Assembly: GCA_902479075.1 (NCBI GenBank)
Contig: CABSNK010000003.1
Coordinates: 61,463 to 125,462 of the forward strand
Length of the DNA: 64,000 nucleotides
Source of the DNA: an uncultured Collinsella sp.
GTDB taxonomy: Bacteria; Actinomycetota; Coriobacteriia; Coriobacteriales; Coriobacteriaceae
Direction: 5' to 3'
Under the pieces are notes generated by a model that saw only the letters and a list, made by a program, of their open reading frames with translations, had not been told where the DNA came from and did not search any database. How positions within the stretch are numbered: position 1 is the first letter of the stretch; each line of letters opens with the position of its first letter. A program made the position numbers and the translations under genes. Positions 1-8,518 of this stretch are shown in pieces.

Positions 1-183
1 GCCGAGCTTTTTCGAAAGCCTAATGACTGTCGTCATGCTGGTAAAGCATGCCATGGCGACGGGTTTTATGCCAATATCATCGAGAGTGTCGATATTGTTG
101 AGTAGGTATTCGAGTACGCTTTGCTCGGTTTCGGATAGCTTTGCGGCTGAGTAGAGCTTGGAAATCTGCTTTTTATCAACCAT
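1..183 (-). CDS. RpiR/MurR-family transcriptional regulator, N-terminal part (runs off window)
   Basis: The minus strand reads from an ATG at 183 to the window edge without a stop, giving 61 residues. These form the typical N-terminal helix-turn-helix of RpiR regulators: a helical lead (SETEQSVLEYLLNNID), then a helix-turn-helix ending in TTVIRLSKKLG, which matches the family pattern TVxRFxKKLG. The start is preceded by a GGAAGGA ribosome site. RpiR proteins bind operator DNA and sense phosphosugars through a C-terminal SIS domain, which lies outside this window. The gene is divergent from the GH4 glycosidase at 359, so it is probably that gene's regulator (inference from position). Confidence 0.8.
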   Translation of the reverse strand, partial: MVDKKQISKLYSAAKLSETEQSVLEYLLNNIDTLDDIGIKPVAMACFTSMTTVIRLSKKLG

Positions 184-254
184 CGGTGCTTCCTTCCCGC
201 CGGACGTGTGTGGCCGCTTCCGTTGCGTAAATAATAACTCCTTGGGGAATTCCT

Positions 255-309
255 TTCCCGCCTTGCAACCGGGGCGGGAAGCGACCCTCCATGCTGGATA
301 CAATATCCA
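255..309 (+). promoter_or_regulatory. Divergent regulatory region with palindromic operator candidate upstream of the GH4 gene
   Basis: A perfect palindrome TGGATA-CAA-TATCCA lies at 295-309 and overlaps a good -10 hexamer, TACAAT (299-304), about 50 bases before the GH4 start. An inverted repeat TTCCCGCC/GGCGGGAA lies at 255-262 and 273-280. Both sit in the gap between the divergent RpiR-type regulator and the glycosidase. The palindrome over the -10 is a plausible site of repression by the regulator. No convincing -35 was found, so the promoter call is tentative. Confidence 0.45.
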
Positions 310-358
310 AACACAGGCGAACCATGCAATATTGAATGTGCTAATTGGGGGTTTCGAT

Positions 359-1732
359 ATGAAACTTACGGTCATAGGTGGCGGTGGCGTCCGCTCCATG
401 TTTTTGGCAAAGAGCATAGCCCAGCAGGCGTCATCGCTTGGAATCGACGAACTTGTGTTTATGGACAATGATCCCGAGAAGCTGCGCATCTACGGTGGCC
501 TTGCCGCCCATGTCTCGGGCATGCTTTGCCCCACGCTTAATTTTTCACTGACGGGCGATGCAGTCGAGGCCGTTAAGGACGCCGATTACGTGATCACGAC
601 GATTCGCGTCGGTGGGGACCATATGCGCGTTCGCGATGAGCGCATTGCTCTTTCGCATGGGGTTCTTGGCCAAGAGACGACTGGCGCAGCCGGCGTGTCT
701 TTTGCCATGCGCTCCGTCCCTGCGCTTGCTTCGTATTGCGAGTTAATCAAGAAGTACGCAAAGCCGGACGTCAAGGTGTTTAACTTTACTAATCCCGCTG
801 GCGTCGTATCTCAGGCCCTACGCGATATGGGCTATGATTTTACTTATGGCATTTGCGATGCCCCCTCGGGCATGTTGCATCAGTTTGCCGAGTATAAAGG
901 CGTTGATCCCGCATCGGTTCAGGGCGAGTGCTATGGACTCAACCACCTCTCGTTCTTCCGCAATGTGACGGTTGACGGCGAGGACATCATGTCCGACTTG
1001 ATCCACGACGACGGGGCATATGCTCATACAGATCTTAGGTTCTTCGAGAAGGACCTCGTCCTAAATCGCGGATGCGTGCCAAATGAGTACCTATACTATT
1101 TCTACTATCGCGAGCGCGCCGTTGCCAACGTTCTCTCTTCGCCCCAGACGCGCGGCGAACTAATCGAAGAAATTAATCGAGAAATGACGAGCGAGCTTGC
1201 ATCTATCGATATTGAGAACGACTTCGAAAAAGGCCTCGCGTGCTTTGAGAAGTGGTACGGAATGCGCGAAAACAACTACATGGCGGCCGAGACGGGTATT
1301 CATCGCGACAAGCCGTGGACGTTTGACGTGTACGGCAAAGATGCTGGCGGATATGCAGGTGTCGCGCTCCGCTTCATGGATATTGCTCGCTCTGGCAAGA
1401 CGCAGCAGATGATCCTGTGCACCCCCAACAATGGCGCCATCCCCGGCCTTCTCGATACAGATGTCATTGAGTCAACGTGCGATATCTCCACCGATGGCTG
1501 CGTGCCGCATCGCGTCGAAGCCGATTCTGTGCCCGCGGGAAACCTCGAACTGATTCGTCGCGTCAAGTACTACGAGCGCACCGTGGCGCGTGGCATCGTT
1601 AACCGATCGAAGCGCGACATTGTCGAGAGCCTCGCGATGCACCCGCTCGTTAATTCGTACTCCTTGGCGAAAGATATCGCCGCGCAGTACTTTGAGCTTA
1701 ACCGCGACTACATCGACGGCTGGACAGACTAG
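359..1732 (+). CDS. GH4-family glycosidase (6-phospho-glucosidase-like, NAD+/metal dependent)
   Basis: The protein has about 457 residues, normal for glycoside hydrolase family 4. These cytosolic enzymes use NAD+ and a divalent metal to hydrolyse (often phosphorylated) disaccharides through an oxidation-elimination mechanism. The N-terminus MKLTVIGGGGVRS is the Rossmann NAD+ motif. The metal-binding Cys lies in GICDAPSG (families usually show CN.P) and the metal-binding His in YGLNHLSFF. An upstream in-frame ATG at 158 overlaps the divergent regulator; the start at 359 was chosen because the GH4 fold begins there and GGGGG precedes it. The neighbouring RpiR regulator suggests a phosphosugar inducer. 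The substrate anomer is not certain; 6-phospho-beta-glucosidase is the likeliest assignment. Confidence 0.85.
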   Translation: MKLTVIGGGGVRSMFLAKSIAQQASSLGIDELVFMDNDPEKLRIYGGLAAHVSGMLCPTLNFSLTGDAVEAVKDADYVITTIRVGGDHMRVRDERIALSHGVLGQETTGAAGVSFAMRSVPALASYCELIKKYAKPDVKVFNFTNPAGVVSQALRDMGYDFTYGICDAPSGMLHQFAEYKGVDPASVQGECYGLNHLSFFRNVTVDGEDIMSDLIHDDGAYAHTDLRFFEKDLVLNRGCVPNEYLYYFYYRERAVANVLSSPQTRGELIEEINREMTSELASIDIENDFEKGLACFEKWYGMRENNYMAAETGIHRDKPWTFDVYGKDAGGYAGVALRFMDIARSGKTQQMILCTPNNGAIPGLLDTDVIESTCDISTDGCVPHRVEADSVPAGNLELIRRVKYYERTVARGIVNRSKRDIVESLAMHPLVNSYSLAKDIAAQYFELNRDYIDGWTD

Positions 1733-1822
1733 TCTGGACGTTAAAACTAGAAATTATGGATGGGCGGACCGGCGTTTATATTGGCGCCCGTTCGCCCTGC
1801 TTAGTAAGAAAACGGGTATAGA

Positions 1823-2650
1823 GTGAACTTGCGAGAGAACTTCAATGTCTTTCTGGAATCGGGCGATCGGGCGAAGGAATGCCGGAGTGGCTGCACGATG
1901 GCGTTATATATCCCCTTGTTTGTTATGAGCGCGCTTCAAATTGGTGTATCAAACGTTGCAACTGAGCTCGCCTATATCTATCCGTCCATTACGCTTATTT
2001 GCACTGTGGTCGCGGCCTTTTTAAACCTGCTTCTATCGAATGTGGCTTTTTCATTATTTGCCGTCGACCGGTCCAAAGAGACGGTGCAACCTGCTCGAAC
2101 CCCTCCGGTTTATCTCTTGGCCTCGATGGTTCCCCTCCAGATTTCTGGGGCGCTGCTAATTTATTTGGTTCACTTGATTTTATCGGCAATTGTAGTCTTT
2201 GCCTCGCTTGCGAGCAGTCAGCTCGGGGTGTTGTGCTCGCTTGTGGTGGCAGTAATCGTGACGCTTCTTTCTGCGTCGTTCGTATTCGTGTTAATTGAAG
2301 ATGCGGACGTGGAGCAGAGGGGACTACGAGGCATTCGGTTTGCACCACGCTACATCATGCGTTCGGTCACGGTGCTTCGTTCCTCCTGGAGAGAAATCGC
2401 GCGTCCCGCAACGCTGCTGGTGGCATGGAACCTGGTTGCAAGTTGCGCTATCCAGGTTCTTGTTGGATGGGTAGTTTCGAGTGCGGCGCTGCCGTCGGCA
2501 CTTTCAGTGACGACGCTTGTGCATGAGGGACTTTATTATGGGGCGTTTGCTTATATGCTGCTTTTGCTAGTTCATTGTGCGGTTGCGAGTTGGCTCGAAA
2601 TTGACGTGCTCATGGGGGTGTCCTTGTGCGTATCCGAGCAGGCGCGATAG
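1823..2650 (+). CDS. Polytopic membrane protein of unknown function
   Basis: A GTG-start reading frame of 275 residues. After a short polar N-terminus (about 1-22) the protein is almost wholly hydrophobic, with roughly six transmembrane stretches (near 25-45, 50-75, 95-115, 120-155, 190-215 and 235-260) and a polar loop near 160-185. I do not recognise a family motif. It starts about 90 bases after the GH4 stop on the same strand, so it may be co-transcribed, but there is no obvious transporter signature linking it to sugar uptake. No clear Shine-Dalgarno sequence was seen before the GTG. The base composition is somewhat less G+C-rich than the neighbours, which may indicate acquired DNA. Confidence 0.6.
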   Translation: MNLRENFNVFLESGDRAKECRSGCTMALYIPLFVMSALQIGVSNVATELAYIYPSITLICTVVAAFLNLLLSNVAFSLFAVDRSKETVQPARTPPVYLLASMVPLQISGALLIYLVHLILSAIVVFASLASSQLGVLCSLVVAVIVTLLSASFVFVLIEDADVEQRGLRGIRFAPRYIMRSVTVLRSSWREIARPATLLVAWNLVASCAIQVLVGWVVSSAALPSALSVTTLVHEGLYYGAFAYMLLLLVHCAVASWLEIDVLMGVSLCVSEQAR

Positions 2651-2779
2651 CCCGAAGATGAAGCCGCGTTTTCGACATTGAGTTCCTGCGTACCTTGCTT
2701 TCTAAGCAGAATTGGCGCGCCGTCTGTTAACAATCGTTTTCCAAGAATTCTTTTGTTGCTCATTTTATAAACTTCTCAT

Positions 2780-2788
2780 TGCTATAAT
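2780..2788 (+). promoter_or_regulatory. Extended -10 promoter of the MFS transporter
   Basis: TGCTATAAT is a perfect -10 hexamer with an upstream TG, which can function without a good -35. It lies 38 bases before the transporter ATG. Confidence 0.5.
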
Positions 2789-2825
2789 CGCCCACCGCTC
2801 AAGATAATCGGAGAGGTTTTCCTAT

Positions 2826-4022
2826 ATGGCTCAAACAAAGCAAGACGGCATCACGCTCAGGCAGTGGCTCCCGCTCATCGGGCTCACCTGCTGCGCGTTC
2901 GTGTTCAACACGTCGGAGTTCATGCCCATCGGCCTGCTGACCGACATCGCTGCATCGTTTTCGCTCACCGAGGCCCAAGCTGGCATCATGATCTCGGTCT
3001 ATGCCTGGGGCGTCATGCTGCTGTCGTTGCCGCTCATGGTGTTTGCCTCGCGCTTCGAGTTCAAGCGGATGCTGCTGGGCGTGCTGGCCGTGTTCTCGCT
3101 CGGTCAGTTCCTGTCCGCTGTGGCGCCGACCTATCCCATCCTGGTCTGCGCGCGCCTGGTGGTCGCTTGCGCACATGCCGTGTTCTGGTCAGTCGCCTCG
3201 ATTATGGCCTCGCGCCTGGTCGACACTCGCCACGGCGCGCTCGCCATCAGCATGATCGCCACGGGCTCGTCCATCGCGCAGATCTTTGGCCTGCCTCTCG
3301 GTCGCGCCATTGGCTTGGCCGTGGGCTGGCGCATGACGTTTGCCGTGGTCGGGGGCCTCTCAGCCATCGCGGTCGTCTACCAGGCAGCGGTGTTCCCGGC
3401 CATGCCGGCGGGTGAGCGCTTTACCGTCAAACAGCTGCCCGAGCTGCTCAAGAACCCTCTCCTCATCGCGCTCTACGCAGTCACGGTCTTCATGGCGACC
3501 GGCTATTACGCAAGCTACAGCTATATCGAGCCCTTCCTGGCGCAGGTCGCGCACGTCGATGCGGGCGCCATCACCATGACGCTGACGGCGTTTGGCTGTT
3601 CCGGCTTGGTGGGCAGCTGGCTGTTCAGCCGCCTGTTCGACGGGCACCGTTTTCCGTTCCTTGCTATCACGCTTTCCGGCGTGCCGGTGGCTCTGCTGCT
3701 CATGGGGCCGGCCGCATCGTCGCTCGTGACAGTGCTTGCCGTCTGCGCACTGTGGGGTTGCTGCGCCACGGCCTTTAACGTGGCGTTTCAGGCCGAGCTC
3801 ATCAAGCACACGCCGGCAGATTCGTCGGCCGTCGCCATGTCGATCTTCTCGGGCCTGTTTAACCTCGGTATTGGCACGGGCACCGCAATCGGCGGCGCCG
3901 TGGTTTCGGGTCCCGGTATCGCTTGGATCGGCTTCGCGGGCGGGGCGATTGCCGTCGTGGGCGTCATCCTCGCCATCACGGTGATGTTCCCAGCCATACG
4001 CCGCGCAAAGCCCGTCGCCTAG
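2826..4022 (+). CDS. MFS sugar-efflux-type transporter (SotB/AraJ-like)
   Basis: A 398-residue inner-membrane protein of the major facilitator superfamily with 12 predicted membrane helices. The N-terminus (LRQWLPLIGLTCCAFVFNTSEFMPIGLLTDIAASF) and the following region match the SotB/YdhP/AraJ group of drug:proton antiporter-1 family exporters, which efflux sugars such as arabinose or small drugs. The TSEFMPIGLL segment is characteristic. Start at 2826 follows a GGAGAGG ribosome site. It is followed by an intergenic hairpin and then the GH13 gene. The true substrate cannot be read from the sequence. Confidence 0.85.
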   Translation: MAQTKQDGITLRQWLPLIGLTCCAFVFNTSEFMPIGLLTDIAASFSLTEAQAGIMISVYAWGVMLLSLPLMVFASRFEFKRMLLGVLAVFSLGQFLSAVAPTYPILVCARLVVACAHAVFWSVASIMASRLVDTRHGALAISMIATGSSIAQIFGLPLGRAIGLAVGWRMTFAVVGGLSAIAVVYQAAVFPAMPAGERFTVKQLPELLKNPLLIALYAVTVFMATGYYASYSYIEPFLAQVAHVDAGAITMTLTAFGCSGLVGSWLFSRLFDGHRFPFLAITLSGVPVALLLMGPAASSLVTVLAVCALWGCCATAFNVAFQAELIKHTPADSSAVAMSIFSGLFNLGIGTGTAIGGAVVSGPGIAWIGFAGGAIAVVGVILAITVMFPAIRRAKPVA

Positions 4023-4038
4023 CCACATCCTCCTCATC

Positions 4039-4105
4039 AGTTGCGGTGAAATACGGACTGCTGGGCCCAATAAACCCGGCAAACAGTCCCTATTCCACCG
4101 CAACT
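4039..4105. repeat. Intergenic hairpin with conserved (A)CAGTCCC loop segment
   Basis: AGTTGCGGTG (4039-4048) pairs with CACCGCAACT (4096-4105). Inside it GGACTG (4055-4060) pairs with CAGTCC (4084-4089). The 3' loop reads CAGTCCCTATT, resembling the TGTCCC(C)AWT loop found in small hairpins elsewhere in this window. It could also act as a terminator for the transporter gene, since a short T-rich run follows. Confidence 0.55.
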
Positions 4106-4176
4106 TATTTTGGGGGAGGGGATGCACGGCAGGCATACAATGGATGGCGTTGTGTTGAGCTTACCGGGAGGCTGTT

Positions 4177-5553
4177 ATGTGGGCATACGAGACGACGTTC
4201 TATCAGATCTATCCGCTGGGCTTTTGCGGGGCTCCGCGCGAAAACGCTGCACCCGTTGCCGAGGATGAGCTCGCCCAGGCTGCCAACGCCGCGCCCAACC
4301 CCGATGCGCCCATCATGAAAATCGCCCAATGGGCCGACTACCTGCAAGAGCTCGGTATTGGCGCTGTGCTGATCAACCCGCCGCTCGAGTCTGATAGCCA
4401 CGGCTATGATACGCGCAGCCTGCGCCATATCGACCGCCGCCTGGGTGGGGATGCCGATTTTGCCGCCGTATGCGAGACGCTGCACGCCCATGGCATCCGC
4501 GTGGTGCTCGATGCCGTCTTCAACCACGTCGGTCGCGGCTTTTGGGCCTTCCGCGATGTGCAGGAGCGCAAGTGGGACTCGCCCTACAAGGACTGGTTCC
4601 ACATTAGCTTTGATGGCGACTCCTGCTATGGTGACGGCTTTTGGTACGAGGGTTGGGAAGGCCATTTTGAGCTTGTGAAGCTCAACCTGCAAAATCCCGC
4701 TGTGGTCGATTACCTGCTTGAGTCCGTGCGCCGCTGGGCCGAAGTCTTTGGCGTCGACGGTCTGCGCCTGGACGTCGCCTATATGCTCGATCGCGATTTT
4801 ATGCGCCGCCTGCATACTTTTACCCGTGAGCTCAAGTCCGACTTTGTGCTGATTGGTGAGACGCTCCACGGCGACTACAACCAGATCGTCAACGACGAGA
4901 TGCTCGACTCCTGCACCAACTACGAGTGTTACAAGGGCCTTTACTCCAGCTTTAATTCGGTCAACATGTTCGAGATTGCCCATTCGTTGCATCGCCAGTT
5001 TGGCGGCGATCCGTGGTGCATCTACCGCGGCAAACACCTGCTGTCGTTTGTCGACAACCACGATGTGCCGCGCCTGGCGAGCATCCTTACCGACAAGTCT
5101 TGCCTACGCCCCGCCTATGGCATGCTGTTTGGCATGCCAGGCATTCCGTGCGTCTATTACGGTAGCGAGTGGGGAATTGCTGGCGAAAAGGGCGGCCCCG
5201 ATGGCGACTGGGCGCTGCGACCTGCGCTCGATGAGCCTGCGCCCAACGAGCTGACGGCCTTCATCAAGCAGCTCACGCACCTGCGCTCGGCCGACGACGC
5301 GGCGGCCCGTGCTCTCAACTACGGTGCCTATCGCAACGTGGTGATCCAGAACAAGCAGCTGCTGTTCGAGCGCGCCTGCGACGACGCGACGGTGCTTGTG
5401 GCGGTCAATGCCGTGAACGAGCCCTATACCTTTGGAGCCGGCGAACTCAACGGCTCCTTCGTCGACCTACTTGCCGACGATGCTCCCACGGTCGAGCCGA
5501 CGGGTACCCTTGAGCTTGCACCCTACGAGGTGCGCTATCTGCTGAGGGCCTAG
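4177..5553 (+). CDS. GH13 alpha-amylase-family enzyme (maltodextrin/neopullulanase-like)
   Basis: A 458-residue intracellular glycoside hydrolase of the alpha-amylase clan with no signal peptide. The conserved regions are present in order: VVLDAVFNHVG (region I), GLRLDVAYML with the nucleophile Asp (region II), LIGETLHG with the acid/base Glu (region III) and FVDNHDVPR with the transition-state Asp (region IV). The protein is shorter than typical malto-oligosaccharide enzymes because the C-terminal beta domain is compact. Start ATG is preceded by GGGAGG. Its stop is three bases before the next gene's GTG, implying translational coupling to a DNA glycosylase with no obvious metabolic link. It probably degrades maltodextrins or glycogen fragments. 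Confidence 0.88.
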   Translation: MWAYETTFYQIYPLGFCGAPRENAAPVAEDELAQAANAAPNPDAPIMKIAQWADYLQELGIGAVLINPPLESDSHGYDTRSLRHIDRRLGGDADFAAVCETLHAHGIRVVLDAVFNHVGRGFWAFRDVQERKWDSPYKDWFHISFDGDSCYGDGFWYEGWEGHFELVKLNLQNPAVVDYLLESVRRWAEVFGVDGLRLDVAYMLDRDFMRRLHTFTRELKSDFVLIGETLHGDYNQIVNDEMLDSCTNYECYKGLYSSFNSVNMFEIAHSLHRQFGGDPWCIYRGKHLLSFVDNHDVPRLASILTDKSCLRPAYGMLFGMPGIPCVYYGSEWGIAGEKGGPDGDWALRPALDEPAPNELTAFIKQLTHLRSADDAAARALNYGAYRNVVIQNKQLLFERACDDATVLVAVNAVNEPYTFGAGELNGSFVDLLADDAPTVEPTGTLELAPYEVRYLLRA

Positions 5554-5556
5554 CTC

Positions 5557-6120
5557 GTGGCCGCGCCGGACGAGGGCTATCAACATATTGAGCATGGGTT
5601 TGAACCCGTGTTTGACGAGCACTCGCGCGTTTTGGTGCTCGGGTCGTTTCCCTCGGTGCTTTCGCGTGCCAATGCCTTTTATTACGGTAACCCTCAGAAT
5701 CGCTTTTGGCGCGTGATGGCCGCATGCCTCGGTGTGCCCGTGCCGCCCAACGAGGGCGACCCTTTGGCAAGCGGTGAGCCTGCGACGCTCGACGCCTCGA
5801 TTGTCGCCAAGCGCTCCATGCTGCTGAACGGCGGCGTGGCCCTGTGGGACGTGATCGAGAGCTGTGACATTAAGGGCTCGAGTGACGCGAGCATTCGCAA
5901 CGTTGTGCCGGCACATATCGAGCGCATTGCGGGCAATGCGCCTATTGAGCAGGTGGTATGCAACGGAGGTACAGCTGGCCGGCTCTACAAGCGCTATCTA
6001 CAAGAACGCACCGGGCTGCCCGCCATCGTCCTGCCCTCGACGAGTCCCGCCAATGCCGCCTGGCGTCTGGAGCGTCTTGTTGAGCGTTGGCACGAAGCCG
6101 TTGACTGGGCCGCTCTCTAA
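5557..6120 (+). CDS. DNA-deoxyinosine (hypoxanthine) glycosylase, uracil-DNA glycosylase superfamily
   Basis: 187 residues. The segment HGFEPVFDEHSRVLVLGSFPS followed by AFYYGNPQNRFW is the hallmark of the uracil-DNA-glycosylase superfamily branch acting on deaminated bases such as hypoxanthine; GSFPS replaces the GxxPG water-activating motif of other branches and YYGNPQNRFW forms the base pocket. The C-terminal LPSTSPAN loop corresponds to the DNA-intercalation motif. It starts with GTG three bases after the amylase gene stop. It converges on the minus-strand gene ending at 6122, with one base between the stops and no terminator space. Function is base excision of damaged DNA in the cytosol. 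Confidence 0.82.
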   Translation: MAAPDEGYQHIEHGFEPVFDEHSRVLVLGSFPSVLSRANAFYYGNPQNRFWRVMAACLGVPVPPNEGDPLASGEPATLDASIVAKRSMLLNGGVALWDVIESCDIKGSSDASIRNVVPAHIERIAGNAPIEQVVCNGGTAGRLYKRYLQERTGLPAIVLPSTSPANAAWRLERLVERWHEAVDWAAL

Positions 6121-6121
6121 T

Positions 6122-6781
6122 TTAGATATCTGATTGGGCGCGGGCGCCGAGGCGTTTCAGAACGCCTCGCCAGATTGGCGCGGGCACGGCTGGCTCGGCG
6201 CAAACCATGCCGTCGACGTTGACGTTGACGGCATTGCCGCCGCCAAGTCGCTGCGCATGCTCGACGGAGCAGCCCATGCGCACAGCGCCCACAAGCTTAT
6301 CCATCGCTTCGGAAAATGGCCGGCGCAAGAGGCCCATACGCGGGGAGTGGCGAAGCGCCGCAATACCGCTGCCGGCACAGACGACAACGCCGCCACACCA
6401 CAATTGGTCATGGCGCTCACATGCCTTGTGCAGACGAACGGCGGTCCCGCGCGCCTGCTTAGCGCCCTCTTGTGCGGCTCGAATCGCGGCATAGACGCGC
6501 GTTCCCGTACCGCCAAAGCGTTCAAGCGCCTGCTCGATAGCTGTCAACGTCTCATCGTCAGCCATATCTTCAATGGCCAGCACGATGCCATCGACTGCAC
6601 CGGCATCATCCGCCTCCAAATCGACCGGGCGGGGGAGCGCGGTGCCGGAAAGCCGGGCATAGGCCGCGATGGCATCCTGCAGGTCCCAGAGCAAAAACTC
6701 AAGATCGGCGCTATTGGGAATGCTGATATACGCAATGGTCTGCAACGTTTTTGGTACATCGCCGCGCGCGATCGTCTCCAT
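6122..6781 (-). CDS. Hypothetical protein, possibly flavodoxin-like
   Basis: 219 residues, ATG at 6781 with a strong GGAAAGGAGG site. I do not recognise the family with confidence. Residues 15-60 (LQTIAYISIPNSADLEFLLWDLQDAI) and the centre (WCGGVVVCAGSGIAAL, then LLRRPFSEAMDKLVGAVRMG) have the alternating hydrophobic strands and helices of an alpha/beta fold, and the order resembles flavodoxin-type NAD(P)H reductases, but no clear FMN-phosphate loop is visible. It is a single-gene unit convergent with the DNA glycosylase and divergent from the aminotransferase at 6875. No catalytic assignment is made. Confidence 0.6.
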   Translation of the reverse strand: METIARGDVPKTLQTIAYISIPNSADLEFLLWDLQDAIAAYARLSGTALPRPVDLEADDAGAVDGIVLAIEDMADDETLTAIEQALERFGGTGTRVYAAIRAAQEGAKQARGTAVRLHKACERHDQLWCGGVVVCAGSGIAALRHSPRMGLLRRPFSEAMDKLVGAVRMGCSVEHAQRLGGGNAVNVNVDGMVCAEPAVPAPIWRGVLKRLGARAQSDI

Positions 6782-6874
6782 GCCGCCTCCTTTCCGGTTG
6801 GTTTCCGTTTAGGTTACACCGTCTGACGGCGCCCCGCCGCGCTATCCTAGTGCAACCCTTACGAAAGGAATGCC

Positions 6875-8011
6875 ATGCGTCTGCCCATGAATACCTCGCT
6901 TGCCACGCTTAAGCCCTCCGGCATCCGTCGGATTAACGCGCTCGCTGCCCAGCACCCAGGGTGCATCGCGCTTGCGCTTGGCGAGCCCGATTTTCCCACG
7001 CCCGATGTGATTAGCGCCGAGGTGACCGCCGCGCTGGGCCGCGGCGACACGCACTATCCGCCCAACAACGGTCGCCCCGCCCTGCGCGAGGCGCTGTCTG
7101 CCTACATGGGGAACGCGGGCCTGGCGTTTTCGGCCGACGAGGTCATCCTGACCGACGGCGCGACCGAGGCCCTGTCGGCAGCATTCATGGCTATGCTCAA
7201 CCCCGGCGACGAGGTCATCATCCCCACGCCGGCCTTTGGCCTATACGAGAACATCGTCGTGGCCAACCACGCCAAAGCGGTCTTTTTGGATACGGAGCCT
7301 GCGCAATTCCAGATTGATGAGGAGGCGCTTCGTGCCTGTGTGACGCCGGCGACCAAGGCCATCGTCATCTGCACGCCCAACAATCCTACGGGCTGCATCC
7401 TCAACGCGGCATCGCTCGACGCCGTGGCGCGCGTAGCGGAGCAGGCGGGCATCTACGTGGTCTGCGACGACGTATATAACCGCCTGGTCTACGTGGACGG
7501 CTACGAGCGATTTGCCCAGCGCCACCCGGAGCTGCGCGAGCAGACGGTCGTTATCGAGAGCTTCTCCAAGCCCTGGGCCATGACCGGCTGGCGCTTGGGC
7601 TGGCTCGCAGCCGCAGCCCCCGTCATCGCCGAGATCGCAAAGGCCCACCAATACTTAGTATCGAGTGCCGTCTCCTTTGAGATGGACGCCGCAGCGCGAG
7701 CCCTGACCGTCGACCCAACCCCCATGCTCAAAGTCTACCGAGCCCGTCGCGAACGCGTGCTCGCAGCCTTAGACGCCATGGGCCTCGACGTAGTGGAACC
7801 GGCAGGAGCCTTCTACGCTTTCCCGAGCATCAAACAATTCGGCCTAACAAGCGAAGACTTCTGCATCAAAGCCATCAAAGAAGCCAACGTAGCCCTAGTT
7901 CCGGGTGACTGCTTCGGCACCGAAGGCCACATCCGCCTCAGCTACTGCGTAAGCGACGAAAACCTGGACGAAGGCTTAACCCGCCTGTCCACCTTCATTT
8001 CAACCCTGTAG
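6875..8011 (+). CDS. Pyridoxal-phosphate-dependent aminotransferase, class I/II
   Basis: 378 residues, fold-type I aminotransferase of the aspartate aminotransferase Igamma group. Visible landmarks: the substrate/PLP Asn in PNNPTGCIL, the PLP Asp in YVVCDDVYNRLVY, and the Schiff-base Lys in IESFSKPWAMTGWRLGW. An Arg near the C-terminus (GHIRLSYC) would bind the substrate carboxylate. The ATG is preceded by GAAAGGA. It may act on aromatic amino acids, aspartate or related substrates; specificity cannot be told from the sequence. It is a single gene and its 3' side runs into the first large palindromic repeat. The last third (from about 7700) is notably richer in A and C than the rest of the gene. 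Confidence 0.87.
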   Translation: MRLPMNTSLATLKPSGIRRINALAAQHPGCIALALGEPDFPTPDVISAEVTAALGRGDTHYPPNNGRPALREALSAYMGNAGLAFSADEVILTDGATEALSAAFMAMLNPGDEVIIPTPAFGLYENIVVANHAKAVFLDTEPAQFQIDEEALRACVTPATKAIVICTPNNPTGCILNAASLDAVARVAEQAGIYVVCDDVYNRLVYVDGYERFAQRHPELREQTVVIESFSKPWAMTGWRLGWLAAAAPVIAEIAKAHQYLVSSAVSFEMDAAARALTVDPTPMLKVYRARRERVLAALDAMGLDVVEPAGAFYAFPSIKQFGLTSEDFCIKAIKEANVALVPGDCFGTEGHIRLSYCVSDENLDEGLTRLSTFISTL

Positions 8012-8061
8012 CCCTCAGGGATGCAACACATCAGCCCACCGACCCAAGCATTATGAGTGGG

Positions 8062-8285
8062 GCGCGCCGGCCAACGGAAAACCGGGCTGCCCCATAGTTG
8101 ACGCAGGCCGCGCCGCCGAAGGCCAGGCGCAAGGTTTTCGTAGATTCCGCACGAGCCGAAGGCCACTTAATGTGGCCTTCGTGCGAGCCCAGGACTTGAC
8201 CGAGCGAAAACCTTGCGCCTGGACTTCGGCGGAGCGTGCCGGATGGTGGAATTGTGTGCAGCCCGGTTTTCCGTTGACCGACGCC
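8062..8285. repeat. Large variable-stem palindrome, copy 1
   Basis: An imperfect 220-bp inverted repeat. Outer arms pair around 8065-8090 with 8260-8285; inner arms at 8113-8140 pair with 8205-8232 (27 of 28 positions). The centre carries ATTCCGCACG, then GAAGGCCAC-TTAAT-GTGGCCTTC, then GTGCGAGCC and AGGACT, the shared core of this repeat family. Small open frames across it are by-products of the symmetry. With 8012-8061 it fills the gap between the aminotransferase and the rplJ promoter. Confidence 0.8.
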
Positions 8286-8302
8286 GGGGTCCCCGCCATA
8301 AT
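8274..8302 (+). promoter_or_regulatory. Promoter of rplJ-rplL
   Basis: TTGACC (8274-8279), 17-bp spacer, CATAAT (8297-8302): close to the sigma-70 consensus with ideal spacing. The -35 lies inside the outer right arm of palindrome copy 1. Confidence 0.65.
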
Positions 8303-8321
8303 ACTTTCGGTTCACGCACGA

Positions 8322-8410
8322 ATCCGCTGCCAGAGACAGCCGGTGCAAACGGGCATCGCCCGCGAGCTTAATGGGATATCCCGCCAGCCGAGGTGGTCGA
8401 GTAGATATGT
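8322..8410 (+). ncRNA. Ribosomal protein L10 leader (autoregulatory mRNA element)
   Basis: The transcribed leader of rplJ carries the layout known for L10 leaders: AGACAGCCGGTGC on the 5' side, a GGGC...GCCC hairpin, AGCTTAATGGGATATCCC, and then CCAGCCGAGGTGG closing the junction. In the known family, L10-(L12)4 binds this structure and represses its own operon. It lies right after the predicted transcription start and before the GC-rich hairpin at 8417. The match is by eye; a covariance-model search would settle it. Confidence 0.75.
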
Positions 8411-8416
8411 CTTCTC

Positions 8417-8454
8417 GCCCCCGTCGCTCATGCAGCGCGGGGGCTTTCTTTTTG
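8417..8454 (+). terminator. Terminator/attenuator in the rplJ leader
   Basis: GCCCCCG pairs with CGGGGGC across a short loop, followed by TTTCTTTTT. Placed between the L10 leader and rplJ, it fits an attenuator whose formation would depend on leader occupancy. Confidence 0.7.
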
Positions 8455-8518
8455 GACATGCCCCCGTCACGTCCTTGTGGCGGACCGTGCCCGGAAAGAA
8501 TTCGAGGAGGTGTAATTC

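Noticed and set aside
3360..4136. 258-codon minus-strand frame opposite the MFS gene
   Set aside because: Shadow of the transporter; Arg/His-rich and without ribosome site.
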